Both the position numbers and the translations under genes were made by a program. The notes beneath the pieces were generated by a model, which was not told the DNA's origin, did no database searches, and saw nothing but the letters and a program-made list of their open reading frames with translations. A DNA stretch of 64,000 nt from Candidatus Cybelea septentrionalis (GTDB lineage Bacteria > Vulcanimicrobiota > Vulcanimicrobiia > Vulcanimicrobiales > Vulcanimicrobiaceae). The first letter of the stretch is position 1, and every line of letters starts with the position of its first letter. Shown here piece by piece: positions 51,156 to 59,613 of the stretch. The stretch spans positions 82,443 through 146,442 of the forward strand of contig PMHJ01000024.1 of assembly GCA_003158175.1 (NCBI GenBank), written 5' to 3'.

Positions 51156-52505
51156 CTACGCCGCCAGCGGGGCCCGCCGCATCCAAGCGCCATCGCGCAG
51201 CTTCCACTGCGTGAGCAGCGCGCGCGTGCTCCAAGCCGCGATCCAGCCCATCGGAACGCTGTAAAGCCCAAGGTGCAGCCGTTCGATGCCGATCCACGAC
51301 AGGGGAATGACGAGCGCACCGCAGACCAGCCCGACGGTCATCGAGAAGCGCGTGTCGCCGGAGGCGCGAATTGGCGCTAGGGAGATCATGGCCCACCCTT
51401 TGAGGGGAAGCGTGACCATGTGGAGTGCCAACGGCAGCGCCGCGAGCGTGGCTGCCGCCGCATCGAGCGTAAAGACGTAGGCCAACGGCCATGCCACCAG
51501 TGCGATAATCGCGCCTGTCAGCGTAGTGGCGACGAGCGAAAGGCGCTGCGCGCGCTCAAGAAACCAACGCGCGCCCAGCGGATCGCCTGCACCCAAGCGT
51601 TGGCCGATCACAATCTGCGCCGCGCTTTGTAGCGGGCTTGGCACGATGAAGGTCAGGTCGGAAACGACGTTGAGTGCGCGAAAGGCTGCAACGAAGATCG
51701 CACCCAGCGGCGCGAGCATTGCGACGATGAAGATGTCGGGTGAGAGAGCGCCCAGCAGGAAGACCGCTTCGGGGAGGCCCAGTCGCGCGCACCGCAGGGC
51801 CAACGGCCACGAAACCCCGAGCTTTTCGAAAACGCGGTATTGAGGGCATCGCGTGACGTACGCAATGGCGAATGCAGCGGCGATCGTTTCGGAGAGCAAC
51901 GACGAGACGCCGGCGCCGACAATGCCGAACGGATGATGCGTCCACCAGCCCAGTCCAAGCATCAGCAACAGCGGAATGTGGATGAGGTTCACCACCAGCA
52001 ACACCAGCACGCCGAGACGCTGATTTCCGGCCGCGCCGATTCCGACGATCAGCGTCGCCGAGAGCGCAATCGGCATGATGGCGGCGCAGCGCAAGATGAG
52101 ATAGATCGCGCTTGCATGCGCGCTGGGCAAGTCGCCGATCAATCCGTGCATCGCCGCGGTGGCACCGAACAGGCTGAGCAGAAGGCAGAAAGCGCCAAGG
52201 GCAACCGGCGCGATGGCGCCGGCCCGCAGCGTACGGCCGAATCCCTCGACATCCTCTGCGCCGATCCGTTGTGCCGCAATGATTCCGGTGCCGCTGACCA
52301 AGCCGAAGGCGGCGAACGTGAGTGCGAGCGAGACCGTGTTCGCCGCGGTCGCGCCCGCGAGTGCGACGATTCCTAAGCTGCCGATTGCGATCGTGTCGAC
52401 GACCCCGAGCAGTTGATCCCCGAGCATCTGCACGGCAACTGGAAGCGAAAGGCGCCGGATCGCGGCGCCAATCTTGGTGTGGTCGACGATCATCGACCCG
52501 ATCAA
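51156..52505 (-). CDS. MATE-family efflux transporter
   Basis: A 449-residue transporter with twelve membrane helices in two six-helix halves. The N-terminal region (LSLPVAVQMLGDQLLGVVDT) and the loop GTGIIAAQRIGAEDVEGF, repeated in the second half as AAQIVIGQRLGAGD, are characteristic. MATE proteins extrude drugs or organic metabolites using Na+ or H+ gradients. The start is TTG 52505, overlapping the kynureninase stop (TTGA); an ATG lies four codons further on. Position suggests export of a tryptophan-derived metabolite, which is inference. Confidence 0.87.
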   Translation of the reverse strand: MIGSMIVDHTKIGAAIRRLSLPVAVQMLGDQLLGVVDTIAIGSLGIVALAGATAANTVSLALTFAAFGLVSGTGIIAAQRIGAEDVEGFGRTLRAGAIAPVALGAFCLLLSLFGATAAMHGLIGDLPSAHASAIYLILRCAAIMPIALSATLIVGIGAAGNQRLGVLVLLVVNLIHIPLLLMLGLGWWTHHPFGIVGAGVSSLLSETIAAAFAIAYVTRCPQYRVFEKLGVSWPLALRCARLGLPEAVFLLGALSPDIFIVAMLAPLGAIFVAAFRALNVVSDLTFIVPSPLQSAAQIVIGQRLGAGDPLGARWFLERAQRLSLVATTLTGAIIALVAWPLAYVFTLDAAAATLAALPLALHMVTLPLKGWAMISLAPIRASGDTRFSMTVGLVCGALVIPLSWIGIERLHLGLYSVPMGWIAAWSTRALLTQWKLRDGAWMRRAPLAA

Positions 52506-53629
52506 GTCAGTCCGTCTAAGGCAATGAAGAACGCCTCGATTTCGTCGTCGCCCGTGTAAAAGTGCGGACTGAGGCGAATGCCGCAGGTCGGGCGATAGTC
52601 CACGAATACACGTTGTGCTATCAGTTGACGGCAGGCAGTTTCGGCGCCGTCGAAATCGATGCCGATCCAGCCGGTGCGCCGTTCCGGCTCCAGGGGAGTC
52701 CTGACCACGAGTCCGCGCTCGAGCGACATCGCAATGATCCTCTGGGTCAGGCGAATGTTGTGCTCGCGAATTTGTGGTACGCCGATCGCGCGAATAATTT
52801 CGTGGCCCGGCGCAGCGGCGACGTATCCCGGGATCGTTGGCGTTCCGTGGCCGAAGCGGTACATCGATGCGGCGTAAACGATGGGCGACGGTTCAAACGC
52901 GAACGGACGCTCGTGCGCCATCCATCCGGTAACGGCCGGACGCAGCTCGCGCGCTAACGAAGGTTTGACGTAAATCCATCCGCAGCCCGGCCCTCCGCAG
53001 AGCCACTTGTGCGATCCGCCGGTTACGATGTCTAAATCCCATTGCGTCACGTCGTATGGAAGGATCCCCGTCGTCTGGTAGGCGTCCACGCAAAGCAGCG
53101 CGCCGACCTCCCGGCAGTGCTTCTGAATCGCGCGAACGTCGGCGAGTGCGCCGGAGACGTAGTAGGCATGCGAGAGTACGGCAAGCGCCGTCTTTTCGGT
53201 GATCGTTTCGACGATTCTTTGCGTTGGAATCGTGCGGCCGTCGTCGGAGTCGACGATGCGATTGACTGCCCCATAACGCTCCCACTCGCGCCAAACGTAG
53301 GTGAGCGACGGGAACTGCAACGATTCGTAGACGACTTCGTTGCGATCGCCGCTAAAGTCGATGCAGCTTCCGATTGCGGCCTGCAGTACCGAAACGTTCG
53401 GCCCCAGGAAGACGGAGCCCGGCGGAGCACCGATGATTACGCCAATACCGTCGGCGATTTCGCCGATGCGCGGCAGCCAACGCTCCCAAGCCTCCGGACC
53501 ATCGCTCGCCCACTCGTCCCAATATGCTTTCAGCGACTCTCTGGCCCCAAGCGGCGCCGCTCCCATCGAATGACTGACGAGATAGGTGGAGTCTGCGAGA
53601 ATTGGAAACTGCTCGCGCCATTGCTTCAT
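52502..53629 (-). CDS. kynU: Kynureninase (class V PLP enzyme)
   Basis: A 375-residue fold-type I class V aminotransferase-like protein. YLVSHSMGAAP near the start, LCVDAYQTTG with the PLP-facing Asp, the PLP lysine in VTGGSHKWLCGGPGCGWIYV, and RLSPHFYTGDDEIEAF at the C terminus match kynureninases, which split kynurenine or 3-hydroxykynurenine into anthranilate and alanine. Sequence alone would also allow another class V enzyme; ATGA overlap with tryptophan 2,3-dioxygenase settles it. It is slightly shorter than typical (about 415). Cytoplasmic. Confidence 0.86.
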   Translation of the reverse strand: MKQWREQFPILADSTYLVSHSMGAAPLGARESLKAYWDEWASDGPEAWERWLPRIGEIADGIGVIIGAPPGSVFLGPNVSVLQAAIGSCIDFSGDRNEVVYESLQFPSLTYVWREWERYGAVNRIVDSDDGRTIPTQRIVETITEKTALAVLSHAYYVSGALADVRAIQKHCREVGALLCVDAYQTTGILPYDVTQWDLDIVTGGSHKWLCGGPGCGWIYVKPSLARELRPAVTGWMAHERPFAFEPSPIVYAASMYRFGHGTPTIPGYVAAAPGHEIIRAIGVPQIREHNIRLTQRIIAMSLERGLVVRTPLEPERRTGWIGIDFDGAETACRQLIAQRVFVDYRPTCGIRLSPHFYTGDDEIEAFFIALDGLT

Positions 53630-54396
53630 CCGTAGTTTCCCTCGCCGAGGCAGGTACGCACTTCCCAGAGTTCGGGGAAAAACCGATGCTGTAAGGTGCT
53701 CTGGAGATATTTGGCGCCCAGCGAGCCGCCGGTTCCCGGCCGTTGGCCGATCATGCGCTCCACCATCATCACGTGACGCGAGCGCCAGAGCAAGAACCGC
53801 TCGTCGAATTCGATCAGGTCCTCGAGCAAGCGGTACAGATCGTAATGCGCCGCTTCGTTCGAATAGATTTGCCGGAAGGTTTCGACCAGCTCCGGCGAAG
53901 TCGCGACGGCGAAACCGCGGCGCGCAAGCAGTGCTTTGACGCGATCGTACAGCGATGGCGAATCGGCGCGGCGCTCGAGGCGGACGCGTTGCGCGTCGTC
54001 GAGCTCGATCCACTTTAGGACCTCCGTGCGCCGGACGCCGCAAGCGAACTCGAGCTCGCGGAACTGCACCGATTGAAAGCCGCTGGCCGGATGGAGATGG
54101 TCTCGAAACTGATTGAACTCCTGTGGCGCCATCGTCTCCAAGATGTCGATTTGCTGTTCGAGCAGTCGCTGGATCGTGTGAATGCGGCGAAACCGCTTGG
54201 CGACCGAGGGCAAGTCGTCGCGATCGAGCGCGAGCATGGCGGCGTCTAACTCATGCAAGATCTGTTTGAACCACAGCTCGTACACCTGATGGATGATAAT
54301 GAAGAGCATCTCGTCGTGATGCGCGGGACGCGAGAGCGGCTGCTGCAAGGCGAGGAGCTCGTCAACTTTGAGATAGGATCCGTATGATAGCGGCAC
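53626..54396 (-). CDS. kynA: Tryptophan 2,3-dioxygenase
   Basis: A 256-residue heme dioxygenase that opens the indole ring of tryptophan to N-formylkynurenine. LSYGSYLKVDELL at the N terminus, FIIIHQVYELWFKQ, the substrate-contacting FRELEFACGVR segment, the proximal heme His in SRHVMMVERMIG and the GTGGS loop are all present. The frame remains open to a GTG at 54507, but the extra residues look unrelated and overlap a divergent lipoprotein gene; GTG 54396 starts exactly at the conserved region. Kynurenine formamidase (KynB) is not in the window. Confidence 0.9.
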   Translation of the reverse strand: MPLSYGSYLKVDELLALQQPLSRPAHHDEMLFIIIHQVYELWFKQILHELDAAMLALDRDDLPSVAKRFRRIHTIQRLLEQQIDILETMAPQEFNQFRDHLHPASGFQSVQFRELEFACGVRRTEVLKWIELDDAQRVRLERRADSPSLYDRVKALLARRGFAVATSPELVETFRQIYSNEAAHYDLYRLLEDLIEFDERFLLWRSRHVMMVERMIGQRPGTGGSLGAKYLQSTLQHRFFPELWEVRTCLGEGNYG

Positions 54397-54448
54397 GCTT
54401 GCAGGGCTTACGGGGGGCGGCGAGCTTCTCCTCGAATCGTCTGCCTCG

Positions 54449-55117
54449 ATGAAGCGTTCGTGTTTCGCCGTGCTCGCGGCCGTGCTGACCGCGTGCTCGG
54501 GCGGCACTCATGGCTCGGCAGGGGGGCCTGCCGGCGACCCGATTGCATTTCCGCTGTTCAACGGTGCTAACGTGCTTTCGGCGCACCAATGGCATCGCAC
54601 GATCACGGCAGCGCCGGGGGTCGCCGATCACGCCGTTTTCGCGCAAGGAGCCGGCACCTACGATGGCCACGACGTCGTTGCGGGAACCCAAGCGTTCATG
54701 CCCGCCCTCGAGGCGTGGCTCGGGGATCTGAGCGCGCATCCGCCGGCGGGCTACGCGGTCGCGGTTACCGGAAATGGTATCGACTCAGTGCGCACGCACA
54801 CGCGTCAGCTCGGCTTGGATTTTCAAGCCTTCACGAACATGGAAACCGGCAAACGTCACGGCGTGGTCGTCATGGTCGTCGATCCCCAAGTGCTCAACGA
54901 CAAAGCCGGGTCGATGCTCCAGTTGATCGGCCGGCTCAAGTACGCGCCGAAAATCTTTCGGGATCCGATCGATGCGCAAATCAAGAGGCAGACCGGTCTT
55001 ACGCTGGACGACGTCACCAATCCGGATACGCCGGTTGGTGCGGCCATCGCCGCTCTCAATGAGTTGCAGGATTTTGGCGGTCGCGGAATCGTCCTGATCG
55101 ACGCCGTCAAACAATAA
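54449..55117 (+). CDS. Putative lipoprotein, function unknown
   Basis: A 222-residue protein with a good lipobox (AVLTAC, Cys16) and a soluble domain of about 190 residues, partly alpha/beta (GLDFQAFTNMETGKRHGVVV, VVDPQVLNDKAGSMLQL), with no recognised family. The ATG lies 52 bases from the preferred kynA start, divergently. The next plus gene follows within 70 bases and may be cotranscribed. Likely anchored to the inner or outer membrane on the periplasmic side. Confidence 0.65.
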   Translation: MKRSCFAVLAAVLTACSGGTHGSAGGPAGDPIAFPLFNGANVLSAHQWHRTITAAPGVADHAVFAQGAGTYDGHDVVAGTQAFMPALEAWLGDLSAHPPAGYAVAVTGNGIDSVRTHTRQLGLDFQAFTNMETGKRHGVVVMVVDPQVLNDKAGSMLQLIGRLKYAPKIFRDPIDAQIKRQTGLTLDDVTNPDTPVGAAIAALNELQDFGGRGIVLIDAVKQ

Positions 55118-55184
55118 AGCGCTTAAGGAACACCTGATTAACCGCATCACAAGGGCCCAGCTGCGCGAGATCGGCGGCTGGGTC

Positions 55185-57494
55185 ATGCTGAACGCGCTCT
55201 GGATCCCGCTGACCGTTCAAGACACCGCGTTGATGGCGATCGCCGTGCCAGCCACGACGATTCAGTTGGCGCCGGAGAGTCACGTCTTCGTGCTCGCGGT
55301 GCTCGCCAGCACCGTCGCGCTCGCGACGGCGGTCGTTCCGCTCTTCGCCGGCTGGTTCTCCGATGCGTTACGGCGCCGAGGCGGATCACGTCGCGCCTTC
55401 GTCGGTGCGGGCGTTGCGATCGACGTTAGCGCATTGGCCGCGCTTTCGTACGTGCATACGCTTGCATGGTTCGCTTTTCTGTTGATCATCGCGACGCTGG
55501 GAGCGAACGTCGCGCTAAGCGCCTACCAGGTGCTGCTCCCCGAATCCGTGCCGCGACGGAACTGGGGCGTCGTCTCCGGCGTGCGCGGCGCCAGCACGCT
55601 GGTCGGCAGCGTGCTCGGCTTCGCCATTGCCGGCTCGATGCCCAATCCTTCGCTGAGTTTTATGGCCACGGCCATCGTCATGGCCGTGGGCGGGCTTTCG
55701 CTGTTGGGAATCGGCGAAGGAACGTACGATGGAGAGGAACACGCTCGCGTTCGCGACTGGCACGACTTCATCATCGTCTTCGTCGCGCGCGTGCTGGTCT
55801 TTTTTGGGTTGACGATGCTGCAAACGTTCGTGCTCTTTTTCTTCCGCGACGTCCAAAAGATCGGCAACCCTTCGGCCGGAACGGCTTTGTATGCGTTCTG
55901 CACGATCGTGGGCGCCGTCATCTCCAGCCTCTATCTTGGTTTGCTCTCCGATCGCGTTCCCCGCAAGATCGTTACCGCGGTGGCGATTGCGTTGATGTCG
56001 ACGGCGACGATTGGATTTGCCCTCGCACCGGTTCTGGCGTGGATGCTCCCGTTCGCACTGCTGTTCGGCATCGGGTTCGGCGGCGTGATGTCGAGCGGTT
56101 GGGCTCTTGCGATGGACGCAATTCCGAAGATGCGCGACGTCGGGCGCGATCTTGGCCTTTGGGGAATCGCGACGAGTCTACCCAACATCGCCGCTCCGCT
56201 GGTCGGAGGTTGGCTGATCGGTCTCTTCGGCGGAACTCGCGCCGGCTACCAAGCGGTCTTCGGACTCTCTGGCTTTAGCTTTGCGCTCGCGGCGCTGTCG
56301 GTGTTGCGCGTTGGGCGCCGGCCGCTTTCTTCGTTATGGGGCTGGCCGCTGCGGTTCGCAGCCGTTACGTCGAACTACGTGTGGGATCACCTCGCCTATC
56401 GCGTACGCAGCTGGGGGAGGCTCCCCCGGCGACGCGGTCCGACTCTGATCGTGGCCAACCATCAGCACGATTTCGAATCGCCGGCGATCGTCTCGTCGAC
56501 GACGGTAGAGAGCGGTTCGTGGCGGCATCCGATATTTACGGCGAGCTCGCGTCGTATGTACGAACCGGGCTTTTTTGCAGACCGGCTTCCATGGCTGAGG
56601 TTTGCCCTACGTGCGGTCAACGCCGGACCGCTCTTTATGACTCTCGGGCTGCTGCCGCTCGAAAACGAGTTGGGTGCGCGGGCGCTGGCCGCTTTTGCGT
56701 GGGCCGTCCATCGACGGCATGGCCCACTCTTGATCGGCGAGATCTTCGACGATTCCGTGGCTTCGCGGTTTCCTCCCGAAACGAAGAGTGGGGATCTTTG
56801 GCGCAGCGAGTTTTTTGACCGTGCACGCGCCGTCGTAAAAATCTCAACGGTGCGCGAACCCTATCGGCGCGAAATTCTCGACGAAACCCGTGACAACCTC
56901 GAAAAGGATCTGGCGCTCCTGGAAGACGTCGTTCGCCGCGGCGGCACGTTCTATCTCACCCCCGAGGGACACTACTCGTACGACGGGCGCCTCCGGCCCA
57001 TGCGCGGTGCCGTCCATCGTTTGGCGCCGCTTGCAACGATCTATCTGATCGGTGTCAGCTACGACCCGTTCGTTTCGCGGCGTCTCTCGATGCTTTACCG
57101 CGTGGTGCGCCTCGACGGCGCGCCGATGCTTCCTACGCTGGCAGCAATTCGGCCGGTCGTGACAAGTCAGCTCCTCGGTGCATGGCTGAATAATCGTGAC
57201 GACGCCTTCACGCTCGACGAAGCTTGCGCTGCAGTTGAAGAAGGCATCGCGAGTCTTCCGTCGCGGATTTTCGTCGACCCGGAGCTGCGGCGCCACGCTC
57301 GCCGTAGGGTTAGGGCCGCGCTACCGTTGATGGTGTATTGGAAGATCTTGGAGCGCGACGGCGATCGTTATCGGACGACGGCCGAGCGTCGCCATCCGCA
57401 GTTTCCGTTCGTCCAGGATATCCTCGCCTATCAAGCAGCCTTCTTAGAAGAGACGATCGAGAATGCACGCTATGGGGATGTCCCGACTCGGTGA
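55185..57494 (+). CDS. Fusion protein: MFS transporter plus PlsC-like acyltransferase
   Basis: A 769-residue protein. Residues 1-390 form a twelve-helix major facilitator domain (SDALRRRGGSRR loop, GVVSGVRGASTLVGS, SDRVPRKI). Residues about 405-640 form a glycerolipid acyltransferase domain with motif I NHQHDFES (His426 then Glu431, where most enzymes have Asp) and motif III TPEGHYSYDG. LplT-Aas systems flip and reacylate lysophospholipids and are sometimes fused; here no acyl-ACP ligase part follows. ATG 55185 has no ribosome-binding site; an in-frame CTG at 55134 preceded by AAGGAA would add 17 basic residues and may be the real start. Confidence 0.82.
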   Translation: MLNALWIPLTVQDTALMAIAVPATTIQLAPESHVFVLAVLASTVALATAVVPLFAGWFSDALRRRGGSRRAFVGAGVAIDVSALAALSYVHTLAWFAFLLIIATLGANVALSAYQVLLPESVPRRNWGVVSGVRGASTLVGSVLGFAIAGSMPNPSLSFMATAIVMAVGGLSLLGIGEGTYDGEEHARVRDWHDFIIVFVARVLVFFGLTMLQTFVLFFFRDVQKIGNPSAGTALYAFCTIVGAVISSLYLGLLSDRVPRKIVTAVAIALMSTATIGFALAPVLAWMLPFALLFGIGFGGVMSSGWALAMDAIPKMRDVGRDLGLWGIATSLPNIAAPLVGGWLIGLFGGTRAGYQAVFGLSGFSFALAALSVLRVGRRPLSSLWGWPLRFAAVTSNYVWDHLAYRVRSWGRLPRRRGPTLIVANHQHDFESPAIVSSTTVESGSWRHPIFTASSRRMYEPGFFADRLPWLRFALRAVNAGPLFMTLGLLPLENELGARALAAFAWAVHRRHGPLLIGEIFDDSVASRFPPETKSGDLWRSEFFDRARAVVKISTVREPYRREILDETRDNLEKDLALLEDVVRRGGTFYLTPEGHYSYDGRLRPMRGAVHRLAPLATIYLIGVSYDPFVSRRLSMLYRVVRLDGAPMLPTLAAIRPVVTSQLLGAWLNNRDDAFTLDEACAAVEEGIASLPSRIFVDPELRRHARRRVRAALPLMVYWKILERDGDRYRTTAERRHPQFPFVQDILAYQAAFLEETIENARYGDVPTR

Positions 57495-58036
57495 CCGAGC
57501 TCGAAAGCGGCGAGGCGGGCGCGCACGGATTTCGGATCGGCTCCCTTGATACGCCCATCCGAGCCGATTACGCGGTGAGCCGGAATGAAAAGCGCGAGCG
57601 GTGTTGCGCCCATGGCGGCGGCAACGCCGCGATGCGCTCGGGGGCGCCCGATCGCGCGCGCAACGTCGGCGTACGAAATAAACTCTCCGAAGGAAAGCGA
57701 TGCGACTGCGCGCCAGGCCGCCATCTGAAGCGGGGTCCCTTCGAGAAAGAAGGGCAGATCAAAACGGCGCAGGCGGCGCGCGAAATACGCTCGGACCTGT
57801 GCGCTCGCTTCAACGAGCAGCGCGTCGCTCGGTTTGTTCTGCGCGACGCGCCGGGGCGCGACGAAGGTGCTCTCGAGGATCGCCGCACCATTGCTTGCGA
57901 TCGCCAAATCCTTGCCAAAGGGCGTGCGAACGAGGCATCGCAGCGCATCGTGCGAAAGCAACGCAACCGCGTTCTCGTCACTCAGATGGTGGGAGGTTCT
58001 CGTGAAGCCGGCACTCGATCGAGTCATATCACTCAT
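57470..58036 (-). CDS. Alkyltransferase-like (ATL) protein, MGMT family without catalytic Cys
   Basis: A protein of about 188 residues in the methylated-DNA-protein-cysteine methyltransferase family. The DNA-binding domain is complete (FGEFISYADVARAIGRP, RGVAAAMGATPLALFIP), but the active-site motif, normally PCHR, reads PAHR: the codon at 57578-57580 is GCT (Ala). It therefore cannot accept alkyl groups. ATL proteins bind O6-alkylguanine and recruit nucleotide excision repair; Ala-type examples are known in Thermus. The start is uncertain (ATG 58036 or 58027; GTG 58042) and overlaps the divergent neighbour. It converges on the fusion gene. Confidence 0.85.
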   Translation of the reverse strand: MSDMTRSSAGFTRTSHHLSDENAVALLSHDALRCLVRTPFGKDLAIASNGAAILESTFVAPRRVAQNKPSDALLVEASAQVRAYFARRLRRFDLPFFLEGTPLQMAAWRAVASLSFGEFISYADVARAIGRPRAHRGVAAAMGATPLALFIPAHRVIGSDGRIKGADPKSVRARLAAFELGHRVGTSP

Positions 58037-58466
58037 CTTCACGGCCTACGCTGGCGTCGTTCTAATAGGTGCCGTGCCGCTCGATAGCGCCGTCATCGTC
58101 GATTCCGGCTCGACCAACACGCTGGGATATCGAATCGAGGTACGGTCGGACGGATCGGCCTCTGTTTCAACCGGATCGTCAAGCCCGAAGCCATTTGCCG
58201 TTCCCCAAGCCACAGTCGAGCGCTTTTTCGCAGATCTCGCGGCCGCGCGAAAGGCCAATGCAACGACCGCGTCGTGCATCAAGAGCGCGTCGTTTGGGTC
58301 GACGCTGCGCGTCACGTGGCAGCAATGGGTTTCGCCGGATCTTACTTGCCCACCGAACGGCGCGTTGGAAGCGGCGCTCGTCACCGACGTCCAAACCCTA
58401 CGCAAGGTGGCCGGTATCGGGGCTGCGCCGCTTCGCCAGGGACCAGGAATTCAACCGCCGGACTGA
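58002..58466 (+). CDS. Exported hypothetical protein
   Basis: A 154-residue protein. The N-terminal hydrophobic segment (about 8-25, VISLIFTAYAGVVLIGAV) is probably an uncleaved signal anchor or signal peptide. The rest has short beta strands (TLGYRIEVRSDGSASV) and two cysteines (SCIKSA, LTCPP) that may pair. GTG 58002 is chosen because GGGAGG lies five bases upstream; the longer open frame is antisense to the ATL gene. It is followed by the RsbW-like gene after 8 bases. No family is recognised. Confidence 0.62.
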   Translation: MKPALDRVISLIFTAYAGVVLIGAVPLDSAVIVDSGSTNTLGYRIEVRSDGSASVSTGSSSPKPFAVPQATVERFFADLAAARKANATTASCIKSASFGSTLRVTWQQWVSPDLTCPPNGALEAALVTDVQTLRKVAGIGAAPLRQGPGIQPPD

Positions 58467-58474
58467 GTCTACGC

Positions 58475-58876
58475 ATGAGCCGCACACCAAGGTTTAGCCG
58501 AAGCTTTCCGTGCTCGGCGGCCGGCGCGAGGCAGGCACGCGCGCTCGTCGCGGAGTTTGCGGCGAACTGGCTCTCCGGTGACGACCTGATCGGCTTCGAG
58601 CTTGGAGCCGGTGAGGCGCTGGCTAACTGCGTCGAGCACGGAGGCGGCCCGACGTTATCGGTGGAGTGCTGGTTGGATGGCGCGCGGCTCGTCGCCGAAA
58701 TACGGCACCAAGGGCAGGGCTTCACTCCGCCGCAGTGCGTCAACCCTCCGCCGCAAGGAGCGCCCCGTGGATACGGCCTCTTCATCATGCACGAAGTCGT
58801 CGACGGAATCGAGTTTATGGACGGAGGCACCGGGCTGCGGCTCTTCAAAAATCTGCCGCCCGGGTTGCCCCGTTAA
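58475..58876 (+). CDS. RsbW-like anti-sigma factor / histidine kinase-like ATPase
   Basis: A 133-residue HATPase_c_2 protein. The N-box is GEALANCVEHGG (about 45-56), an intermediate VAEIRHQGQGF carries the G1-like region, and the G2 box is GYGLFIMHEVVDG (about 100-112). Such small kinases bind a sigma factor or phosphorylate a STAS antagonist in partner switching. No sigma factor, antagonist or phosphatase is adjacent; the nearest SpoIIE-type phosphatase is at 19-20 kb. ATG start 8 bases after the previous gene. Cytoplasmic. Confidence 0.8.
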   Translation: MSRTPRFSRSFPCSAAGARQARALVAEFAANWLSGDDLIGFELGAGEALANCVEHGGGPTLSVECWLDGARLVAEIRHQGQGFTPPQCVNPPPQGAPRGYGLFIMHEVVDGIEFMDGGTGLRLFKNLPPGLPR

Positions 58877-59103
58877 GGCGTACTCTTTTCGTGAGCCTCA
58901 TCGGACGAATGGCTCCGGCCGCATTCGTGGCAGACTTCAATTGCTTCAATCGTTTTCTCTTCAAGCTTTATTTGGGCGTGAAGCAACTGGTCGCGACGTT
59001 CGGCGACCGGCTCATCTTCGAGCGCTTTTTCTGCCAACGCCTTGTTTTCGGCTGCCGTACGCAACTCGTAAATGGCGTCGATTTTCTTTCTTGACGTTCC
59101 CAT
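58873..59103 (-). CDS. Small coiled-coil protein with one CxxC pair
   Basis: A 76-residue, highly charged, helical product (ELRTAAENKALAEKALEDE, then IKLEEKTIEAIE) with one VCHECGRSH motif that could bind a metal or form a disulfide. GGAG lies about eight bases before the ATG, supporting translation. Its stop overlaps the convergent kinase gene by 4 bases. No family is recognised. Confidence 0.55.
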   Translation of the reverse strand: MGTSRKKIDAIYELRTAAENKALAEKALEDEPVAERRDQLLHAQIKLEEKTIEAIEVCHECGRSHSSDEAHEKSTP

Positions 59104-59206
59104 CGCAAATCTCCGTCCGCCTCACGGGGCCGCGTCCGTGCCAGTACGCTGCGAGAAGGGAACGTTCGTCTCCCCCGTCTAACGCCCTCGCTCGAGGAGG
59201 TTTGCC

Positions 59207-59611
59207 GTGACGAGAATCTCTCGCAGTCGTGTCGCGCTACTAGCCGGGGGGCTCGTCGTCGCCTTTGGCTCGCTTTCCACGCGGGCGCCCGCGGCGCTCG
59301 ATATGAACGTGGGCGCTGCCAAGGTCGTCCAGAGTCAGCCGGTAAGCGCCTGTAATAACGCCGCAAAGAGCGCGTTGAATGCCGTGCTGCAAAACGCCGT
59401 CGAGCTCGGCGGCGATACCGGCGAGTGGCTAGCATTCGCCGCGCCCGATTCTGCGAACGGCTCGACGGCGGCTGCCGCAATTAACTGCTATCCGCTCGCG
59501 GGCGCCTACGTCGCAACCTTTACGTGTGCCGCTCAAGTGCCTCCCAGCGTGGATAGTGCCACCGCACTTTGCACGAAACTGGCGACGGCGTTTGACGCAG
59601 GAGCGCGATAG
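59207..59611 (+). CDS. Secreted four-cysteine protein, first of a tandem pair
   Basis: A 134-residue protein. The signal peptide (residues 1-30) is followed by a domain with four cysteines (SACNNAAKSAL, INCYPLAGAYVATFTCA, ATALC) that could form two disulfides. The GTG start has a strong ribosome-binding site (GAGGAGG). It is clearly paralogous to the next gene, which shares the C-AAK-AL, GEW, CYPLA-YV-TF-CA and ALC pattern. Probably periplasmic. Function unknown. Confidence 0.7.
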   Translation: MTRISRSRVALLAGGLVVAFGSLSTRAPAALDMNVGAAKVVQSQPVSACNNAAKSALNAVLQNAVELGGDTGEWLAFAAPDSANGSTAAAAINCYPLAGAYVATFTCAAQVPPSVDSATALCTKLATAFDAGAR

Positions 59612-59613
59612 TT

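Noticed and set aside
54397-54507. N-terminal extension of tryptophan 2,3-dioxygenase to GTG 54507
   Set aside because: The added residues do not resemble the family and overlap a lipoprotein gene with a good lipobox on the other strand.
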